Positions 1-9,192 are shown, counted from the stretch's first letter. The stretch is 64,000 nucleotides of DNA from Pseudanabaena sp. ABRG5-3 (GCF_003967015.1 NZ_AP017560.1:3656048-3720047), one strand, 5' to 3'. Program-made: numbers and translations. Notes: a model not told the origin generated them from the letters alone.

Positions 1-1383
1 AATCTATCGCCCCAAGAACATTGCGATCGCACAGTTGCTGAGTTTTATACACTCTGGGAAAAGTTTAATATTCGCTTTGATCGCTTTACGCGCACCACTG
101 CACCAAAACATCAAGCGATCGTGAATGAATTTTTTCAACGGGTCTACGATTCAGGTGACATTTACCTAAATCAGCAAAAGGGTTGGTATTGTGTCGCTTG
201 TGAAGAATTCAAAGAGGAACGGGAACTTCCCACCAGCCATCATTGCCCGATCCATACCAATGTTGTGTGTGAATGGCGCGACGAACCTAACTATTTCTTC
301 CGTCTATCTAAATATCAAGACGCACTCGATCAATTTCACGAAGCTAACCCTGACTTCATTCAGCCTGAAAGCCGCCGCAACGAAGTTCTCGGTTTTATGA
401 AGCAAGGCTTGCAGGACTTTTCGATCTCTCGCGTGAATCTTGACTGGGGATTCCCGATTCCTACCGATCCCACCCATACTATTTATGTTTGGTTCGATGC
501 CTTGCTTGGCTATGTGACGGCTCTGCTTGAGCCTGAGGATGAACCGACCCTAGAAAATGCTCTCAAGAAGTGGTATCCCTTCAATTTGCATATTATTGGT
601 AAAGATATTTTAAGATTTCATGCGATTTATTGGCCAGCGATGCTGATGTCGGCAGGACTAGCTTTACCAAAGCGCGTATTTGGTCATGGTTTGCTAACAA
701 AAGATGGGCTTAAAATGGGCAAGACCTTAGGCAATACGATTGATCCCTATGATCTCGTCGATCGCTTTGGTGCAGATGCCATTCGCTACTATTTCTTAAA
801 AGAAATTGAATTTGGCAAAGATGGTGACTTTAGCGAGGAGAGATTTATCTCAATTGTCAATGCCGATCTTGCTAATAGCCTTGGCAATTTACTCAATCGC
901 AGTCTAGGAATGGCAAACAAATATTGTCAAGGAACTATACCTGCACATGATCCCAGCGATCCCAGTGAGGTCTCAAATTTAATTAAACCAGTGATCGAAC
1001 AGGCAGCAAATTTAGGCGATCGCGTGGCAATTGATTATCAAAATCTTAATTTTCGAGCTGCTTGCGAAAAAATCTTAGAGTTAATCTGGAATTGCAACAA
1101 ATTAATTGATGAAACTACACCGTGGAAGCAATTTAAAGCAGGAAAACAAAAGGAAGTTAATGAAACTTTGTATGCTTTATTAGAATCTGTGCGTATCGCT
1201 GTTTATTTGCTTTCACCGATTACACCGAGCTTGAGTATTGCTTCCTATCAACAATTAGGCTTAAGTTTTGATGAAACTAACCCGCCTGATTGGAGTCATA
1301 CAAATTGGGGAATACTACAATCAGGGTTCACCCTTTCCTCACCAACCCCAATATTTCAACGTATTGAAAAAACTGGTGATTAG
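1..1383 (+). CDS. metG: Methionyl-tRNA synthetase (5' end outside window)
   Basis: Charges tRNA-Met with methionine in the cytoplasm. The reading frame is open from base 1, so the first residues, including the HIGH motif, lie outside the window. Visible are a Cys-rich zinc-knuckle segment (CVAC...HHCPIH, about bases 190-260), the class I KMSKS loop written as KMGKT at 712-726, followed by GNTIDPYDLVDRFGADAIRY, and the anticodon-binding helical domain to the end. There is no C-terminal tRNA-binding EMAP-like domain after it, so this is the short form. A GTG at 121 is internal and not the start. Family assignment is secure. Confidence 0.97.
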   Translation, partial: NLSPQEHCDRTVAEFYTLWEKFNIRFDRFTRTTAPKHQAIVNEFFQRVYDSGDIYLNQQKGWYCVACEEFKEERELPTSHHCPIHTNVVCEWRDEPNYFFRLSKYQDALDQFHEANPDFIQPESRRNEVLGFMKQGLQDFSISRVNLDWGFPIPTDPTHTIYVWFDALLGYVTALLEPEDEPTLENALKKWYPFNLHIIGKDILRFHAIYWPAMLMSAGLALPKRVFGHGLLTKDGLKMGKTLGNTIDPYDLVDRFGADAIRYYFLKEIEFGKDGDFSEERFISIVNADLANSLGNLLNRSLGMANKYCQGTIPAHDPSDPSEVSNLIKPVIEQAANLGDRVAIDYQNLNFRAACEKILELIWNCNKLIDETTPWKQFKAGKQKEVNETLYALLESVRIAVYLLSPITPSLSIASYQQLGLSFDETNPPDWSHTNWGILQSGFTLSSPTPIFQRIEKTGD

Positions 1384-1810
1384 TTAGAATTTAAGGCTTC
1401 AGTTTTGTCTTTTTAATTACTCATTTATTAAATATTAACTTCTTCAAAATATACTCCTATAAGTATATTTACTTATGGTGTATAATTAAGGATAAGCTTT
1501 AAAAATAAATAATCTATTATTATAGGCTTATTATAAAAAAACGTTTTATATTTTTAAATTCGCTTTAAATTTTTCCAAAATTTATTCAAAATTTATTTTT
1601 TCTGACTGTCTTGGGATAAGGCTGATTGTCTTATTAAAGATTGCTTTAAACGTCCATCGCTAGTCCTTAACAGATTTAAGCGGTAGTTTATAAAAAATTT
1701 TAAGAGGTTCTTCTGAATTAGGTAAACACTTAGGACGGTTTTAAGTATCAATGCTAATACCAAAGCTTCATCCCACAGCACTAGATAACAAACGTTCTAT
1801 AGGCAAAAAT
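1384..1810. other. AT-rich intergenic region before the NYN gene
   Basis: This stretch carries no convincing gene. It is very AT-rich and contains a consensus-like -10 hexamer TATAAT at 1481-1486, but I find no matching -35 box at the right distance. A short dyad (TATACTcctatAAGTATA) lies just upstream at about 1450-1467. It may hold the promoter and a long leader for the following gene. A weak minus-strand reading frame here has no family features. Confidence 0.3.
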
Positions 1811-2440
1811 ATGTTACCGTTCGAGCAAGATTCTGGCTTTAAACCAGACCAAATTTTAGAAAACCGAGGGCGGGTTGCCATCTTTATCGATGGTTCTAAT
1901 CTTTTTTATGCAGCTCTCCAACTGGGTATCGAAATCGACTATACCAAGCTACTTTTGTGTCTTACTGATGGCTCTCGTTTACTAAGAGCTTTTTTCTATA
2001 CAGGGGTAGATCGCACCAATGAAAAGCAACAGGGATTCTTGTTGTGGATGCGCCGTAATGGCTATCGAGTAATTTCTAAAGAGCTTGTCCAACTTCCCGA
2101 TGGTTCTAAAAAAGCGAACCTTGACGTGGAAATTGCTGTGGACATGATGGCATTGATTGGATCCTATGATACAGCCGTTCTGGTTAGTGGCGATGGGGAT
2201 CTCGCCTATGCCGTTGATGCTGCTAGTTATCGGGGTGTGCGCGTTGAGGTAGTCAGTTTGCGCTCAATGACCAGTGATCACCTGATCAATGTTGCTGACC
2301 GCTATGTCGATCTCGAAGCGATTAAGGAAGATATTATGAAAATATCACGTCCACAATCTCCTAGTTCCGCCCCTGCGATCGCTAGTTATTCCTATCGTCC
2401 AATTTCTGGGATAGGATCGATCGATAGCGATCGCGACTAG
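1811..2440 (+). CDS. LabA-like NYN domain protein (PIN-fold, DUF88)
   Basis: A NYN-domain protein of the LabA/DUF88 family, PIN-like predicted RNases. In Synechococcus elongatus LabA acts in negative feedback on the circadian clock output; that role is known for the family, not shown here. The acidic metal-site residues are visible in FIDGSNLFYA, DVEIAVDMM and VSGDGDLAYAV, in the usual order. I chose the ATG at 1811 because conserved sequence begins nearby (PDQILENRGRVAIFIDG); an in-frame ATG at 1751 would add 20 residues of no family character. The C-terminal tail of about 35 residues is Ser/Pro-rich and probably disordered. Confidence 0.85.
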   Translation: MLPFEQDSGFKPDQILENRGRVAIFIDGSNLFYAALQLGIEIDYTKLLLCLTDGSRLLRAFFYTGVDRTNEKQQGFLLWMRRNGYRVISKELVQLPDGSKKANLDVEIAVDMMALIGSYDTAVLVSGDGDLAYAVDAASYRGVRVEVVSLRSMTSDHLINVADRYVDLEAIKEDIMKISRPQSPSSAPAIASYSYRPISGIGSIDSDRD

Positions 2441-2568
2441 TAGTAACTTAAGGTAATAATTTTTAGTTTCTAGTAACTCTGAGGATCTTTTGGCGGTAAC
2501 TACACCGCATTGTAAGCACAACAAGCAATAGCATAGAGCTAACTCTGAGAAGCTAAATTGCAAAAATA

Positions 2569-2597
2569 TTGACAGAAGTTGCCATTGTCAATATATT
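2569..2597 (+). promoter_or_regulatory. Sigma70-type promoter for the rpsM operon, with dyad
   Basis: TTGACA at 2569-2574 is followed after exactly 17 bases by TATATT at 2592-2597, which is close to the bacterial housekeeping consensus. The -35 box and the bases just before the -10 form an inverted repeat, TTGACA-N11-TGTCAA, so a dimeric regulator could bind over the spacer. Transcription from here would give a leader of roughly 240 bases before rpsM. It is the only good promoter in the 400-base gap 2441-2841, in which I see no gene; rpmJ, often found just upstream of rpsM, is not present. Confidence 0.55.
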
Positions 2598-2841
2598 ATA
2601 GAGTTCGCTGTAAAATATGCTGTCTTCGTAATTTGCTCTTGCTGATGACTGTAGCTAACCCACTGCATAAAACGCTCGCTCGCTCGAAGATTGACTTGTA
2701 CAGCTATCCGCCCCAAAGGTTCACCCCAAATTTACCAAAAAGTTATTTTAGGGCAACCAATGATTAGAATTTTTAAGAGTAGAAATTTTAATTTAGGGCA
2801 AACGTAACATTGAAAACTGACAACAAATTGGGAGACTTATA

Positions 2842-3225
2842 GTGGCTCGCATTGCAGGAGTTGACCTTCCTCGTGACAAGCGCATTGAAATAGGACTAAC
2901 GTATATATACGGAATCGGTCTAACTAGCGCAAAAAAAATCTTAGCAGCTACCAAAATAAACCCCGATACGCGGGTTAAAGAACTTACTGACGTTGAAGTA
3001 ACGACTTTACGCCAAGAGGTAGAATCCAACTTTCAAGTAGAAGGCGATCTGCGTCGTCTCGAAGGTTTAAGCATCAAACGCCTAGTAGACATCGGCTGCT
3101 ACAGAGGTCGTAGACATCGTATGGGACTTCCTGTGCGTGGACAACGTACCCGTACCAATGCTCGTACCCGTCGTGGCGGTCGTCGCACTGTTGCAGGTAA
3201 GAAGAAGGCTCCAGGTAAGAAGTAA
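2842..3225 (+). CDS. rpsM: 30S ribosomal protein S13
   Basis: Small-subunit head protein that contacts 16S rRNA, the P-site tRNA and protein L5. The N-terminus [20 protein letters not shown], the helix-two-turn-helix region and the basic tail ([23 protein letters not shown]) are typical; 127 residues matches the family. The start is GTG at 2842 with GGAG eleven bases upstream. It is the first gene of the cluster with rpsK, rpoA, rplQ and truA, 20 bases ahead of rpsK. Confidence 0.98.
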   Translation: MARIAGVDLPRDKRIEIGLTYIYGIGLTSAKKILAATKINPDTRVKELTDVEVTTLRQEVESNFQVEGDLRRLEGLSIKRLVDIGCYRGRRHRMGLPVRGQRTRTNARTRRGGRRTVAGKKKAPGKK

Positions 3226-3245
3226 TTAAGGATTAGTACGAAACT

Positions 3246-3641
3246 ATGGCTCGTCAAACAACACGTAGAACTGGCGCACGCAAGAATAAGCGTAATGTCC
3301 CTAATGGAGTCGCTTACATCCAGTCTACTTTCAACAACACTATCGTCACGATTGCTGACACCGTAGGCGATGTAATTTCTTGGTCTTCGGCTGGTGCGAG
3401 TGGCTTTAAGGGCGCAAAGAAGGGTACTCCATTTGCCGCGCAAACTGCTGCCGAATCTGCTGCCAGAAGAGCGATCGAGCAAGGAATGCGCCAAGTTGAA
3501 GTGATGGTTACAGGACCTGGATCTGGTCGTGAAACCGCAGTCAGAGCTTTACAAGCTGCTGGTTTGGAAATCACTTTGATTCGTGATATTACCCCCATCC
3601 CTCATAATGGTTGTCGTCCTCCCAAGCGCAGACGTGTTTAA
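3246..3641 (+). CDS. rpsK: 30S ribosomal protein S11
   Basis: Platform protein of the small subunit, near the Shine-Dalgarno helix. The core ([15 protein letters not shown], then [20 protein letters not shown]) and the C-terminal [20 protein letters not shown] are diagnostic; 131 residues is the normal length. It follows rpsM by 20 bases and belongs to the same operon. A long open frame on the opposite strand across rpsM/rpsK is only a shadow. Confidence 0.98.
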   Translation: MARQTTRRTGARKNKRNVPNGVAYIQSTFNNTIVTIADTVGDVISWSSAGASGFKGAKKGTPFAAQTAAESAARRAIEQGMRQVEVMVTGPGSGRETAVRALQAAGLEITLIRDITPIPHNGCRPPKRRRV

Positions 3642-3647
3642 TATCAA

Positions 3648-3765
3648 TTACGAATTAGCAATTACGAATTAACAATTAAATTCGTAATTCATAATTTTTG
3701 AATTCCCTAGTAATTAAAAATTAAATTCGTAATTCGTAATTTGTAATTTCTCAATTTTCCCCTTT
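3648..3765. repeat. AATTACGAATT-type AT-rich repeats between rpsK and rpoA
   Basis: About 120 bases are made of direct and inverted copies of AATTACGAATTA / TTCGTAATTCGTAATT. The copies can pair with each other to form hairpins. Similar ACGAATTACGAATT runs are common between cyanobacterial genes. It interrupts an otherwise tight ribosomal operon. Confidence 0.6.
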
Positions 3766-3803
3766 GATTTTCGTTTACTCTTGCAGACTAAGTCGGTACA
3801 AAT

Positions 3804-4757
3804 ATGGCACAGTTTCAGGTTGAGTGCGTTGCATCCCACACAGAAAAAGACAATAGCCAGTACAGCCAATTTGTACTGGAACCACTAGATCGGGGGCAAG
3901 GCATTACCATTGGAAATGCGCTCAGACGGGTATTGCTCTCCAATCTTGAGGGTGCGGCCGTCACTGCTGTTCGCATTGCTGGTGTCAACCATGAGTTTGC
4001 GACAATTCCAGGCGTGCGGGAAGACGTTTTGGATTTAATGCTCAACCTGAAGGAACTAGTGTTGAAGTCTTATAGCTCAGCACCACAGATCATTCGACTG
4101 GTAGAGCGTGGTCCAAAACTAGTCACGGCAACTAGTTTTCATTCTTTGCCATCAGACATCGAAATCGTTAACCCTAACCAATACATTGCTACCCTCAGTG
4201 AGGGGGCAACTTTGGAAATGGAACTAACAATTGAGCGTGGTAAAGGTTATCGTTCCGTAGACCGCTCTAAAGAAGATCACAGTTCTCCCATTGATACACT
4301 CAAAATTGATGCTGTGTTTATGCCTGTGCGTAAGGTCAAGTATGAGATTAGGGACGCTCGGATCGGTGATGCGATCAATAAAGAGAGTCTCCAAATTGAT
4401 ATTTGGACTAATGGCAGCATTACACCTCAAGAAGCGCTTAGCCAAGCCGCTAGTGTCTTAGTGAGTTTATTCTCTCCCTTGCAAGAAATCACCCTTGCGC
4501 CTTCACTGCCCCAAGAGCGTGATGAGCAAGATGAGACGAAGCAAATTCACATTGAAGAATTGCAACTGTCGGTCAGAGCTTACAACTGTCTCAAACGTGC
4601 ACAGATTAATACTGTGGCGGATTTGCTGGAGTACACTCAAGACGATCTACTAGAGATCAAAAACTTCGGGCAGAAGTCGGCTGAGGAAGTTATGGATGCG
4701 CTCAAGCAGCATCTAGGCTTGACCTTGACCGAATCTAAGTCTTCTAAAGTTTTATAA
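3804..4757 (+). CDS. rpoA: DNA-directed RNA polymerase subunit alpha
   Basis: Alpha subunit, the assembly scaffold of RNA polymerase; its C-terminal domain binds UP elements and activators. The N-terminal domain (about residues 1-230) contains EPLDRGQGITIGNALRRVLL and the dimer interface; a linker rich in Asp/Glu/Gln follows; the C-terminal domain (about 245-305) shows LSVRAYNCLKRAQI and IKNFGQKSAEEV. The length of 317 residues is normal for cyanobacteria. It sits between rpsK and rplQ, the conserved order. Confidence 0.98.
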   Translation: MAQFQVECVASHTEKDNSQYSQFVLEPLDRGQGITIGNALRRVLLSNLEGAAVTAVRIAGVNHEFATIPGVREDVLDLMLNLKELVLKSYSSAPQIIRLVERGPKLVTATSFHSLPSDIEIVNPNQYIATLSEGATLEMELTIERGKGYRSVDRSKEDHSSPIDTLKIDAVFMPVRKVKYEIRDARIGDAINKESLQIDIWTNGSITPQEALSQAASVLVSLFSPLQEITLAPSLPQERDEQDETKQIHIEELQLSVRAYNCLKRAQINTVADLLEYTQDDLLEIKNFGQKSAEEVMDALKQHLGLTLTESKSSKVL

Positions 4758-4788
4758 GAGTATCTCTATAAAAGTTCTATAAAAATGG

Positions 4789-4823
4789 CAATATTTGCAG
4801 CTCCGTGCTTCGCAAATATTGCA
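4789..4823 (+). terminator. Hairpin between rpoA and rplQ
   Basis: The sequence GCAATATTTGC, a 13-base loop and GCAAATATTGC form an 11-bp stem just after rpoA. It lacks a following T-run, so it may be an attenuator or processing/stability hairpin rather than a full terminator. Confidence 0.45.
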
Positions 4824-4848
4824 TTAAACATCCATCTAGTACACACCT

Positions 4849-5283
4849 ATGCGTCATCGTTGTAAAACACCCCAGCTTAATAAGGCTGCTGATCAGCGCA
4901 AAGCTCTCCTACGGGCTTTGACTACTGAGTTAATCCTCAGAGGCGAAATTAAGACCACTAGAGCAAGAGCTAATGCTGTTCGCACCACTGCCGATCACAT
5001 CATTACCCTTGCTAAAAATGGTTCTTTGCACGCTCGTCGCCAAGCGATCGCCTATTTATACGATATCTCGGTTAAGGATGGCGAACCCGTAAGCGATCGC
5101 GTCCAAACTAAGACAAAACAAGAGAAATTACCTGAAGAAGAGCGCGTAACTAGCTTAGTAGACTTACTGTTTAGCCAAGCTAAAGAACGTTATGCTGATC
5201 GTAATGGTGGTTATACCCGTATCGTTCGCACAGTCAGTCGTCGTGGCGATAATGCCGAAATCGCGATTTTGCAACTGGTATAA
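4849..5283 (+). CDS. rplQ: 50S ribosomal protein L17 with an internal insertion
   Basis: Large-subunit protein near the exit-tunnel opening. The N-terminal [20 protein letters not shown] and C-terminal [11 protein letters not shown]...RGDNAEIAI are standard L17. Cyanobacterial L17 is usually about 116 residues; this one is 144. The extra ~28 residues lie at about residues 73-102 (bases 5065-5154), between the conserved AYLYD and LVDLLF, and are rich in Lys/Glu/Thr. The insert is in frame and contains a HIP1 octamer. The rest is intact, so it is probably functional. It precedes truA by 8 bases. Confidence 0.96.
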   Translation: MRHRCKTPQLNKAADQRKALLRALTTELILRGEIKTTRARANAVRTTADHIITLAKNGSLHARRQAIAYLYDISVKDGEPVSDRVQTKTKQEKLPEEERVTSLVDLLFSQAKERYADRNGGYTRIVRTVSRRGDNAEIAILQLV

Positions 5284-5291
5284 GCAGGTAA

Positions 5292-6152
5292 ATGCCTGAG
5301 ATGCCAGAGATGATTTTGTCTGCTGATTCTGAGTCTGTCCGTCGTGTAGCTTTAGCTATTCAATATCTAGGTACACATTATTACGGATGGCAAAGGCAGC
5401 CAAATCATACCTCAGTGCAGCAAACGATTGAAGAAGCGATAGCTAAGATTTGCGGTAAACCAACCGTTGTGCATAGTGCAGGTAGAACTGACACAGGTGT
5501 TCATGCTGCTGCTCAGGTAGCACATTTTGATACTTCGAGTGTGATTCCAGCTCAGAAATGGGCAAAAGTCCTCAACAGCTACTTGCCAGAGGATATCTTG
5601 ATCTTTGGCTCGACGGAGGTTGCCTCTGACTGGCACGCAAGATTTTCGGCGACATGGCGACGTTATCGGTACACGATTTACACCGCACCAATCCCGAATT
5701 TATTTGTAAGGCAGTTTAGTTGGCACTACTACCATGAACGCCTTAATGAACAGCTTATCCATCAAGCCTTACAGCCAATGCTCGGCGAACAAGATATGGC
5801 TGCATTTCAAAGAGCAGGTTCAAGTCGTCCCCATAGTCGTCTTGAGGTTCAAGAAGCACTATGTTGGCGAGATGGTGATTTTGTCCATGTGGAAGTTCAG
5901 GCGAGTGGTTTTCTTTATGGCATGATTCGTCTGCTAGTAGGACAGCTAATCGATGTGGGGCGTTCGCGTCTCAGTGTCGAAGCCTTCACTAGTAGATGGC
6001 AGGAAAAGCGCCGTATCGAAGTTAAATACGCAGCACCACCGCAAGGACTCTGCTTATTGGCGATCGGCTACGCCGACAACCCATTCGCTGAGTTCGCATC
6101 GCGCAAGCAAACTTTGGGCTTAACAAATGATCGGGCGATTAGCTTGATTTGA
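5292..6152 (+). CDS. truA: tRNA pseudouridine(38-40) synthase TruA
   Basis: Isomerises uridines 38-40 in the tRNA anticodon arm. The catalytic aspartate lies in GRTDTGVHAAAQVAHFDT; the N-terminal IQYLGTHYYGWQRQ and the later FLYGMIRLLVGQL are also typical. The 286-residue length fits. Three in-frame Met codons lie at the very start (5292, 5301, 5310); 5292 is taken because it is only eight bases after the rplQ stop, suggesting translational coupling. This is the conserved position of truA in the cyanobacterial cluster. Confidence 0.96.
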   Translation: MPEMPEMILSADSESVRRVALAIQYLGTHYYGWQRQPNHTSVQQTIEEAIAKICGKPTVVHSAGRTDTGVHAAAQVAHFDTSSVIPAQKWAKVLNSYLPEDILIFGSTEVASDWHARFSATWRRYRYTIYTAPIPNLFVRQFSWHYYHERLNEQLIHQALQPMLGEQDMAAFQRAGSSRPHSRLEVQEALCWRDGDFVHVEVQASGFLYGMIRLLVGQLIDVGRSRLSVEAFTSRWQEKRRIEVKYAAPPQGLCLLAIGYADNPFAEFASRKQTLGLTNDRAISLI

Positions 6153-6216
6153 TGCTTAAAGCTCAATTTTTCCAAGATAAAAATTTGATAGATAAATTTC
6201 GCTTGTAGAGAAACTA

Positions 6217-6684
6217 ATGACTACAACTACACTCACTCCTAATAAAAGCTACTTACCTAAAGATCCAGATCGTAAGTGGTATGTTATCGATGCGGAAGGT
6301 CAGCGCCTCGGGCGGCTTGCTAGCGCGATCGCGGTAATCTTGCGCGGTAAAGATAAGCCCATCTATACGCCCCACTTAGATACTGGCGATTTCGTCGTTG
6401 TAATCAATGCCGAAAAAATTGCTGTAACTGGTAAAAAATCAACTCAAAAGCTATACAGAAGACATTCTGGTCGTCCAGGTGGGATGAAGACTGAAACTTT
6501 TGATAAGGTAATCGCCCGCGTACCTGAGCGTGTTCTTGAACATGCTGTTAAAGGGATGTTGCCCAAGAATACCCTCGGTCGTCAGCTTTTCACCAAGCTC
6601 AAGGTTTACAAGGGTGCGAGCCATCCCCATGAGGCTCAACAGCCCGAAACCTTGGTCATCAACACCATTCCATCGCAGAAGTAG
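6217..6684 (+). CDS. rplM: 50S ribosomal protein L13
   Basis: Early-assembly large-subunit protein. Visible are [37 protein letters not shown] and the conserved [18 protein letters not shown] segment. At 155 residues it is slightly longer than bacterial norms because of short N- and C-terminal extensions, usual in cyanobacteria. It is 12 bases upstream of rpsI, its usual operon partner. Confidence 0.98.
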   Translation: MTTTTLTPNKSYLPKDPDRKWYVIDAEGQRLGRLASAIAVILRGKDKPIYTPHLDTGDFVVVINAEKIAVTGKKSTQKLYRRHSGRPGGMKTETFDKVIARVPERVLEHAVKGMLPKNTLGRQLFTKLKVYKGASHPHEAQQPETLVINTIPSQK

Positions 6685-6696
6685 GAGAAATAACCG

Positions 6697-7110
6697 ATGT
6701 CAGATACTGAACGTTCTAATCGTGCTGTGTATTGGGGTACTGGTCGCCGTAAGACTGCGATCGCCCGTGTACGCCTCGTCCCCGGTGAAGGCAAAATCGT
6801 AATCAACGGCAAGCCCGGTGATTTGTATTTGCAATTCAACCCTAGCTACATTTCAGGTGTGAAGGCTCCTTTGGAAACCTTAGGCTTGGAAAATGAGTAC
6901 GATGTTTTAGTTAATGCTCATGGTGGTGGTGTCACAGGTCAAGCTGATGCAATTCGCTTAGGCGTTGCTCGTGCTTTGGTTGAGCTTGCTCCCGAAAATC
7001 GTAAGCCCCTCAAAGTAGAAGGCTATCTCACCCGTGATCCTCGTTCTAAGGAACGTAAGAAATACGGACTTAAGAAAGCTCGTAAGGCTCCTCAATACTC
7101 GAAACGGTAA
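6697..7110 (+). CDS. rpsI: 30S ribosomal protein S9
   Basis: Small-subunit head protein whose C-terminal tail touches P-site tRNA. The motif [32 protein letters not shown] and the basic tail [18 protein letters not shown] are diagnostic; 137 residues is normal. It ends the ribosomal cluster, and a strong terminator follows 12 bases after the stop. The rpmE gene, often next in other cyanobacteria, is absent. Confidence 0.98.
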   Translation: MSDTERSNRAVYWGTGRRKTAIARVRLVPGEGKIVINGKPGDLYLQFNPSYISGVKAPLETLGLENEYDVLVNAHGGGVTGQADAIRLGVARALVELAPENRKPLKVEGYLTRDPRSKERKKYGLKKARKAPQYSKR

Positions 7111-7122
7111 TCAATCAATTAC

Positions 7123-7159
7123 AAAAAAAGAGGTGGTACTTTGTACCACCTCTTTTTTT
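7123..7159 (+). terminator. Intrinsic terminator of the rpsI operon
   Basis: A stem of 17 bp (AAAAAAAGAGGTGGTAC pairs with GTACCACCTCTTTTTTT) closes on a three-base TTT loop and ends in a run of seven T. It works by sequence in both directions, serving rpsI and possibly the converging hemC. Confidence 0.9.
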
Positions 7160-7165
7160 CTCAAA

Positions 7166-7200
7166 CAGAAGAGTTGGTGCAAAGCACCAACTCTTTTCTG
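7166..7200 (-). terminator. Second hairpin between rpsI and hemC
   Basis: GAGTTGGTGC, AAA, GCACCAACTC forms a perfect 10-bp stem that is extended by near-matched CAGAA/TTTTCTG flanks. It lies directly downstream of the minus-strand hemC stop and is the likely hemC terminator. Confidence 0.75.
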
Positions 7201-7204
7201 CTTT

Positions 7205-8155
7205 TTAAGCGCGAACTTCGGCAAAAATCTTATTGAGAATATCTTGTGCCCCCTTAGATTTGAGGTCATCAGCTAATTCTGCACCGATCGCTTCGGGATT
7301 AGTGAGATCGCCAGTTACTTCACCTCTGACTAGGGTTTTACCATCAAGGCTTGCCACAATTCCCTTCAGGGTTAGCTTGTCGCCATTGATAGCAGTATGG
7401 ACACCAATGGGAACTTGGCAACCACCTTCGAGTTCACGGAGGAAAGAGCGCTCAGCAAGACAACGTTGAGTGGTGGGATAGTGGATGATTGGGGTAAACA
7501 AAGCCAAAATGTCAGGATCTTCGGCGCGGCACTCGATGCCTAATGCTCCCTGTCCAACGGCATGGAGAGAAATTTCAGAATCAATGACCTCATGTACGCG
7601 ATCGCCCATGCCTAGACGACGTAAACCTGCGGCAGCCAGAATCAAGGCATCATATTCGCCAGAATCGAGCTTTTGGAGACGGGTATTTAAGTTACCACGG
7701 ACATCTTTAAAGGTGAGATGAGGATAGTAATGGCGGAGCTGGGCGAGACGACGTAAAGAAGATGTACCGACAACAGTACCCGCAGGCAAAGTTGCGAGGG
7801 TTTTGTCCTTTAGCTTTTCATGGACAACTAGGGCATCGGCAGGATCTTCTCGCTCAGTCACTGCGCCGAGGATCAGACCTTCAGGTAACTTAGTTGGTAA
7901 ATCTTTGAGGCTATGTACTGCGAGATCTGACTCTCTGGTCAGCATAGATACTTCTAACTCTTTGGTAAATAAGCCTTTATCACCAATTTTAGCGAGAGCT
8001 ACGTCAAGGATCTTATCGCCCTGTGTACTCATGGTGACGACTTCAAACTGGCGATCGGGGTGTGCTTTGCTTAGTTCCGCTTGTACCCAATGCGTTTGTA
8101 CCAGTGCTAGCTGACTTTTGCGAGAACTAATGCGAACTGTTGAGGATGCAACCAT
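7205..8155 (-). CDS. hemC: Hydroxymethylbilane synthase (porphobilinogen deaminase)
   Basis: Joins four porphobilinogen molecules into hydroxymethylbilane, the third step from ALA to heme, chlorophyll and bilins. The N-terminal [17 protein letters not shown], the [11 protein letters not shown] region, [12 protein letters not shown] and the cofactor-attachment cysteine in [12 protein letters not shown] are all present. The length of 316 residues is normal. It is transcribed toward the ribosomal cluster and lies near the other tetrapyrrole gene chlM, though a 207-base gap separates them. Confidence 0.97.
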   Translation of the reverse strand: MVASSTVRISSRKSQLALVQTHWVQAELSKAHPDRQFEVVTMSTQGDKILDVALAKIGDKGLFTKELEVSMLTRESDLAVHSLKDLPTKLPEGLILGAVTEREDPADALVVHEKLKDKTLATLPAGTVVGTSSLRRLAQLRHYYPHLTFKDVRGNLNTRLQKLDSGEYDALILAAAGLRRLGMGDRVHEVIDSEISLHAVGQGALGIECRAEDPDILALFTPIIHYPTTQRCLAERSFLRELEGGCQVPIGVHTAINGDKLTLKGIVASLDGKTLVRGEVTGDLTNPEAIGAELADDLKSKGAQDILNKIFAEVRA

Positions 8156-8332
8156 AGGACAAAGGGTGAATGATTAAAAAAGTTTTGTGGGTGAAAGTGG
8201 CAAGGTGAGATTTTTAAGATATAAAAAGATTATAAAAATCGAAGTAAAAGCACCATTTTCTATTCAAACAGGTTTTGCTACGGTTTCGATGCGATCGCCT
8301 GCTTGCAAAATGTAAAGAATTCTTACCTGAGT

Positions 8333-8360
8333 CAAATCGCTGCCCTAGGGCAGCGATTTG
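8333..8360 (-). terminator. Perfect palindrome after chlM
   Basis: CAAATCGCTGCCC-TA-GGGCAGCGATTTG is a 28-base perfect palindrome starting two bases beyond the chlM stop. There is no clear T-run on the minus strand, so termination is inferred from position and stem strength. Confidence 0.6.
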
Positions 8361-8362
8361 GT

Positions 8363-9073
8363 TTAATTGCGGACAGCCTCAAGTAGGCGTGAGAAATAAA
8401 AGGAGGTGGCTGTAAATTCTTTGCGCTTGATCGTGAAGCCTAAGCCTTCAAGAACGCGCTTCACGTCGGATTCTTTGTGCAGATAGGCACGAGTTGCCTT
8501 GCTAGGTCCTGGAACCATGTCACCTACTTTCTTCATTAATACATAGTAGGGATTTTTTGGGGCAAAGCTGAGGATTAATCGAGATTTAGCAAGGGACGCA
8601 AGATGGGCAATCATCGCTTCAGAATCTTGATCGGGATAATGAATCAACACATCTAAACAAATTACGGTGTCATATTCCCCAGACAATGAGGCTAAATCCT
8701 TAACTTCAAAAACAGGATTTTCAGGATTGGTGGCACGGCTCTTACCTTCACCAACCATTTTTTCGGAAATATCACTGGCATAGACCTTTGCACCCATTTC
8801 GGCTAGAGGAATGCTCAAACTGCCAGTACCACAACCTGCGTCACAAACTGTTTGTCCAGAGGCATTTTTATCATTCTTAAACCATCCCAAGACATAATCA
8901 ACGGTTTGTTGATGCCCTGTGCGGATATCAAGTTGAACGCGGTTGACATCACCACCTTCTCCATAAATCCGTCGCCAGCGATCGAAGCCAGTGGAGTTAA
9001 AATAATCGCGAACTATGTCTTTGTCTTTAGGAGATTTTTTTGTGGAGTTCTTATTGAGAGCTTGATTAGCCAT
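8363..9073 (-). CDS. chlM: Magnesium-protoporphyrin IX methyltransferase
   Basis: Transfers a methyl group from SAM to Mg-protoporphyrin IX, the first step of chlorophyll synthesis after Mg insertion. The N-terminal segment VRDYFNSTGFDRWRRIYGEG is characteristic of ChlM/BchM. SAM-binding motif I reads CDAGCGTGSLSIPLAEMGA, and the later ICLDVLIHYPDQD is also typical. The length of 236 residues matches the family; the first ~20 residues are a Lys/Ser/Asn-rich extension. It is divergent from sppA. Confidence 0.96.
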   Translation of the reverse strand: MANQALNKNSTKKSPKDKDIVRDYFNSTGFDRWRRIYGEGGDVNRVQLDIRTGHQQTVDYVLGWFKNDKNASGQTVCDAGCGTGSLSIPLAEMGAKVYASDISEKMVGEGKSRATNPENPVFEVKDLASLSGEYDTVICLDVLIHYPDQDSEAMIAHLASLAKSRLILSFAPKNPYYVLMKKVGDMVPGPSKATRAYLHKESDVKRVLEGLGFTIKRKEFTATSFYFSRLLEAVRN

Positions 9074-9110
9074 AATTGTGAAGAAAGTTTACAGAAAAAT
9101 GATTTTAACT

Positions 9111-9151
9111 CAGAAATGAAAGGCGACGCATCGCGCCGCCTTTCATTTCTG
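9111..9151. repeat. Long hairpin between chlM and sppA
   Basis: CAGAAATGAAAGGCG and CGCCTTTCATTTCTG form a perfect 15-bp stem around an 11-base centre (ACGCATCGCGC). It lies between two divergent genes, so it is not a normal terminator. It belongs to the GGCGC/GCGCC-cored hairpin group seen across the window. Confidence 0.7.
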
Positions 9152-9192
9152 GGTTTTATATTAAACTAAAGCAGATACCAGAAAAATTTGCT

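Noticed and set aside
1593-1781. 62-codon minus-strand frame upstream of the NYN gene
   Set aside because: AT-rich chance frame with no domain, overlapping the possible leader of the NYN gene.
2441-2841. Search for rpmJ (L36) or an sRNA upstream of rpsM
   Set aside because: No MKVRASVK-like start or Cys pattern found in any frame; only a promoter could be supported.
3099-3494. 131-codon minus-strand frame over rpsM/rpsK
   Set aside because: Arg/Ser-rich shadow of two certain ribosomal protein genes with high codon bias.
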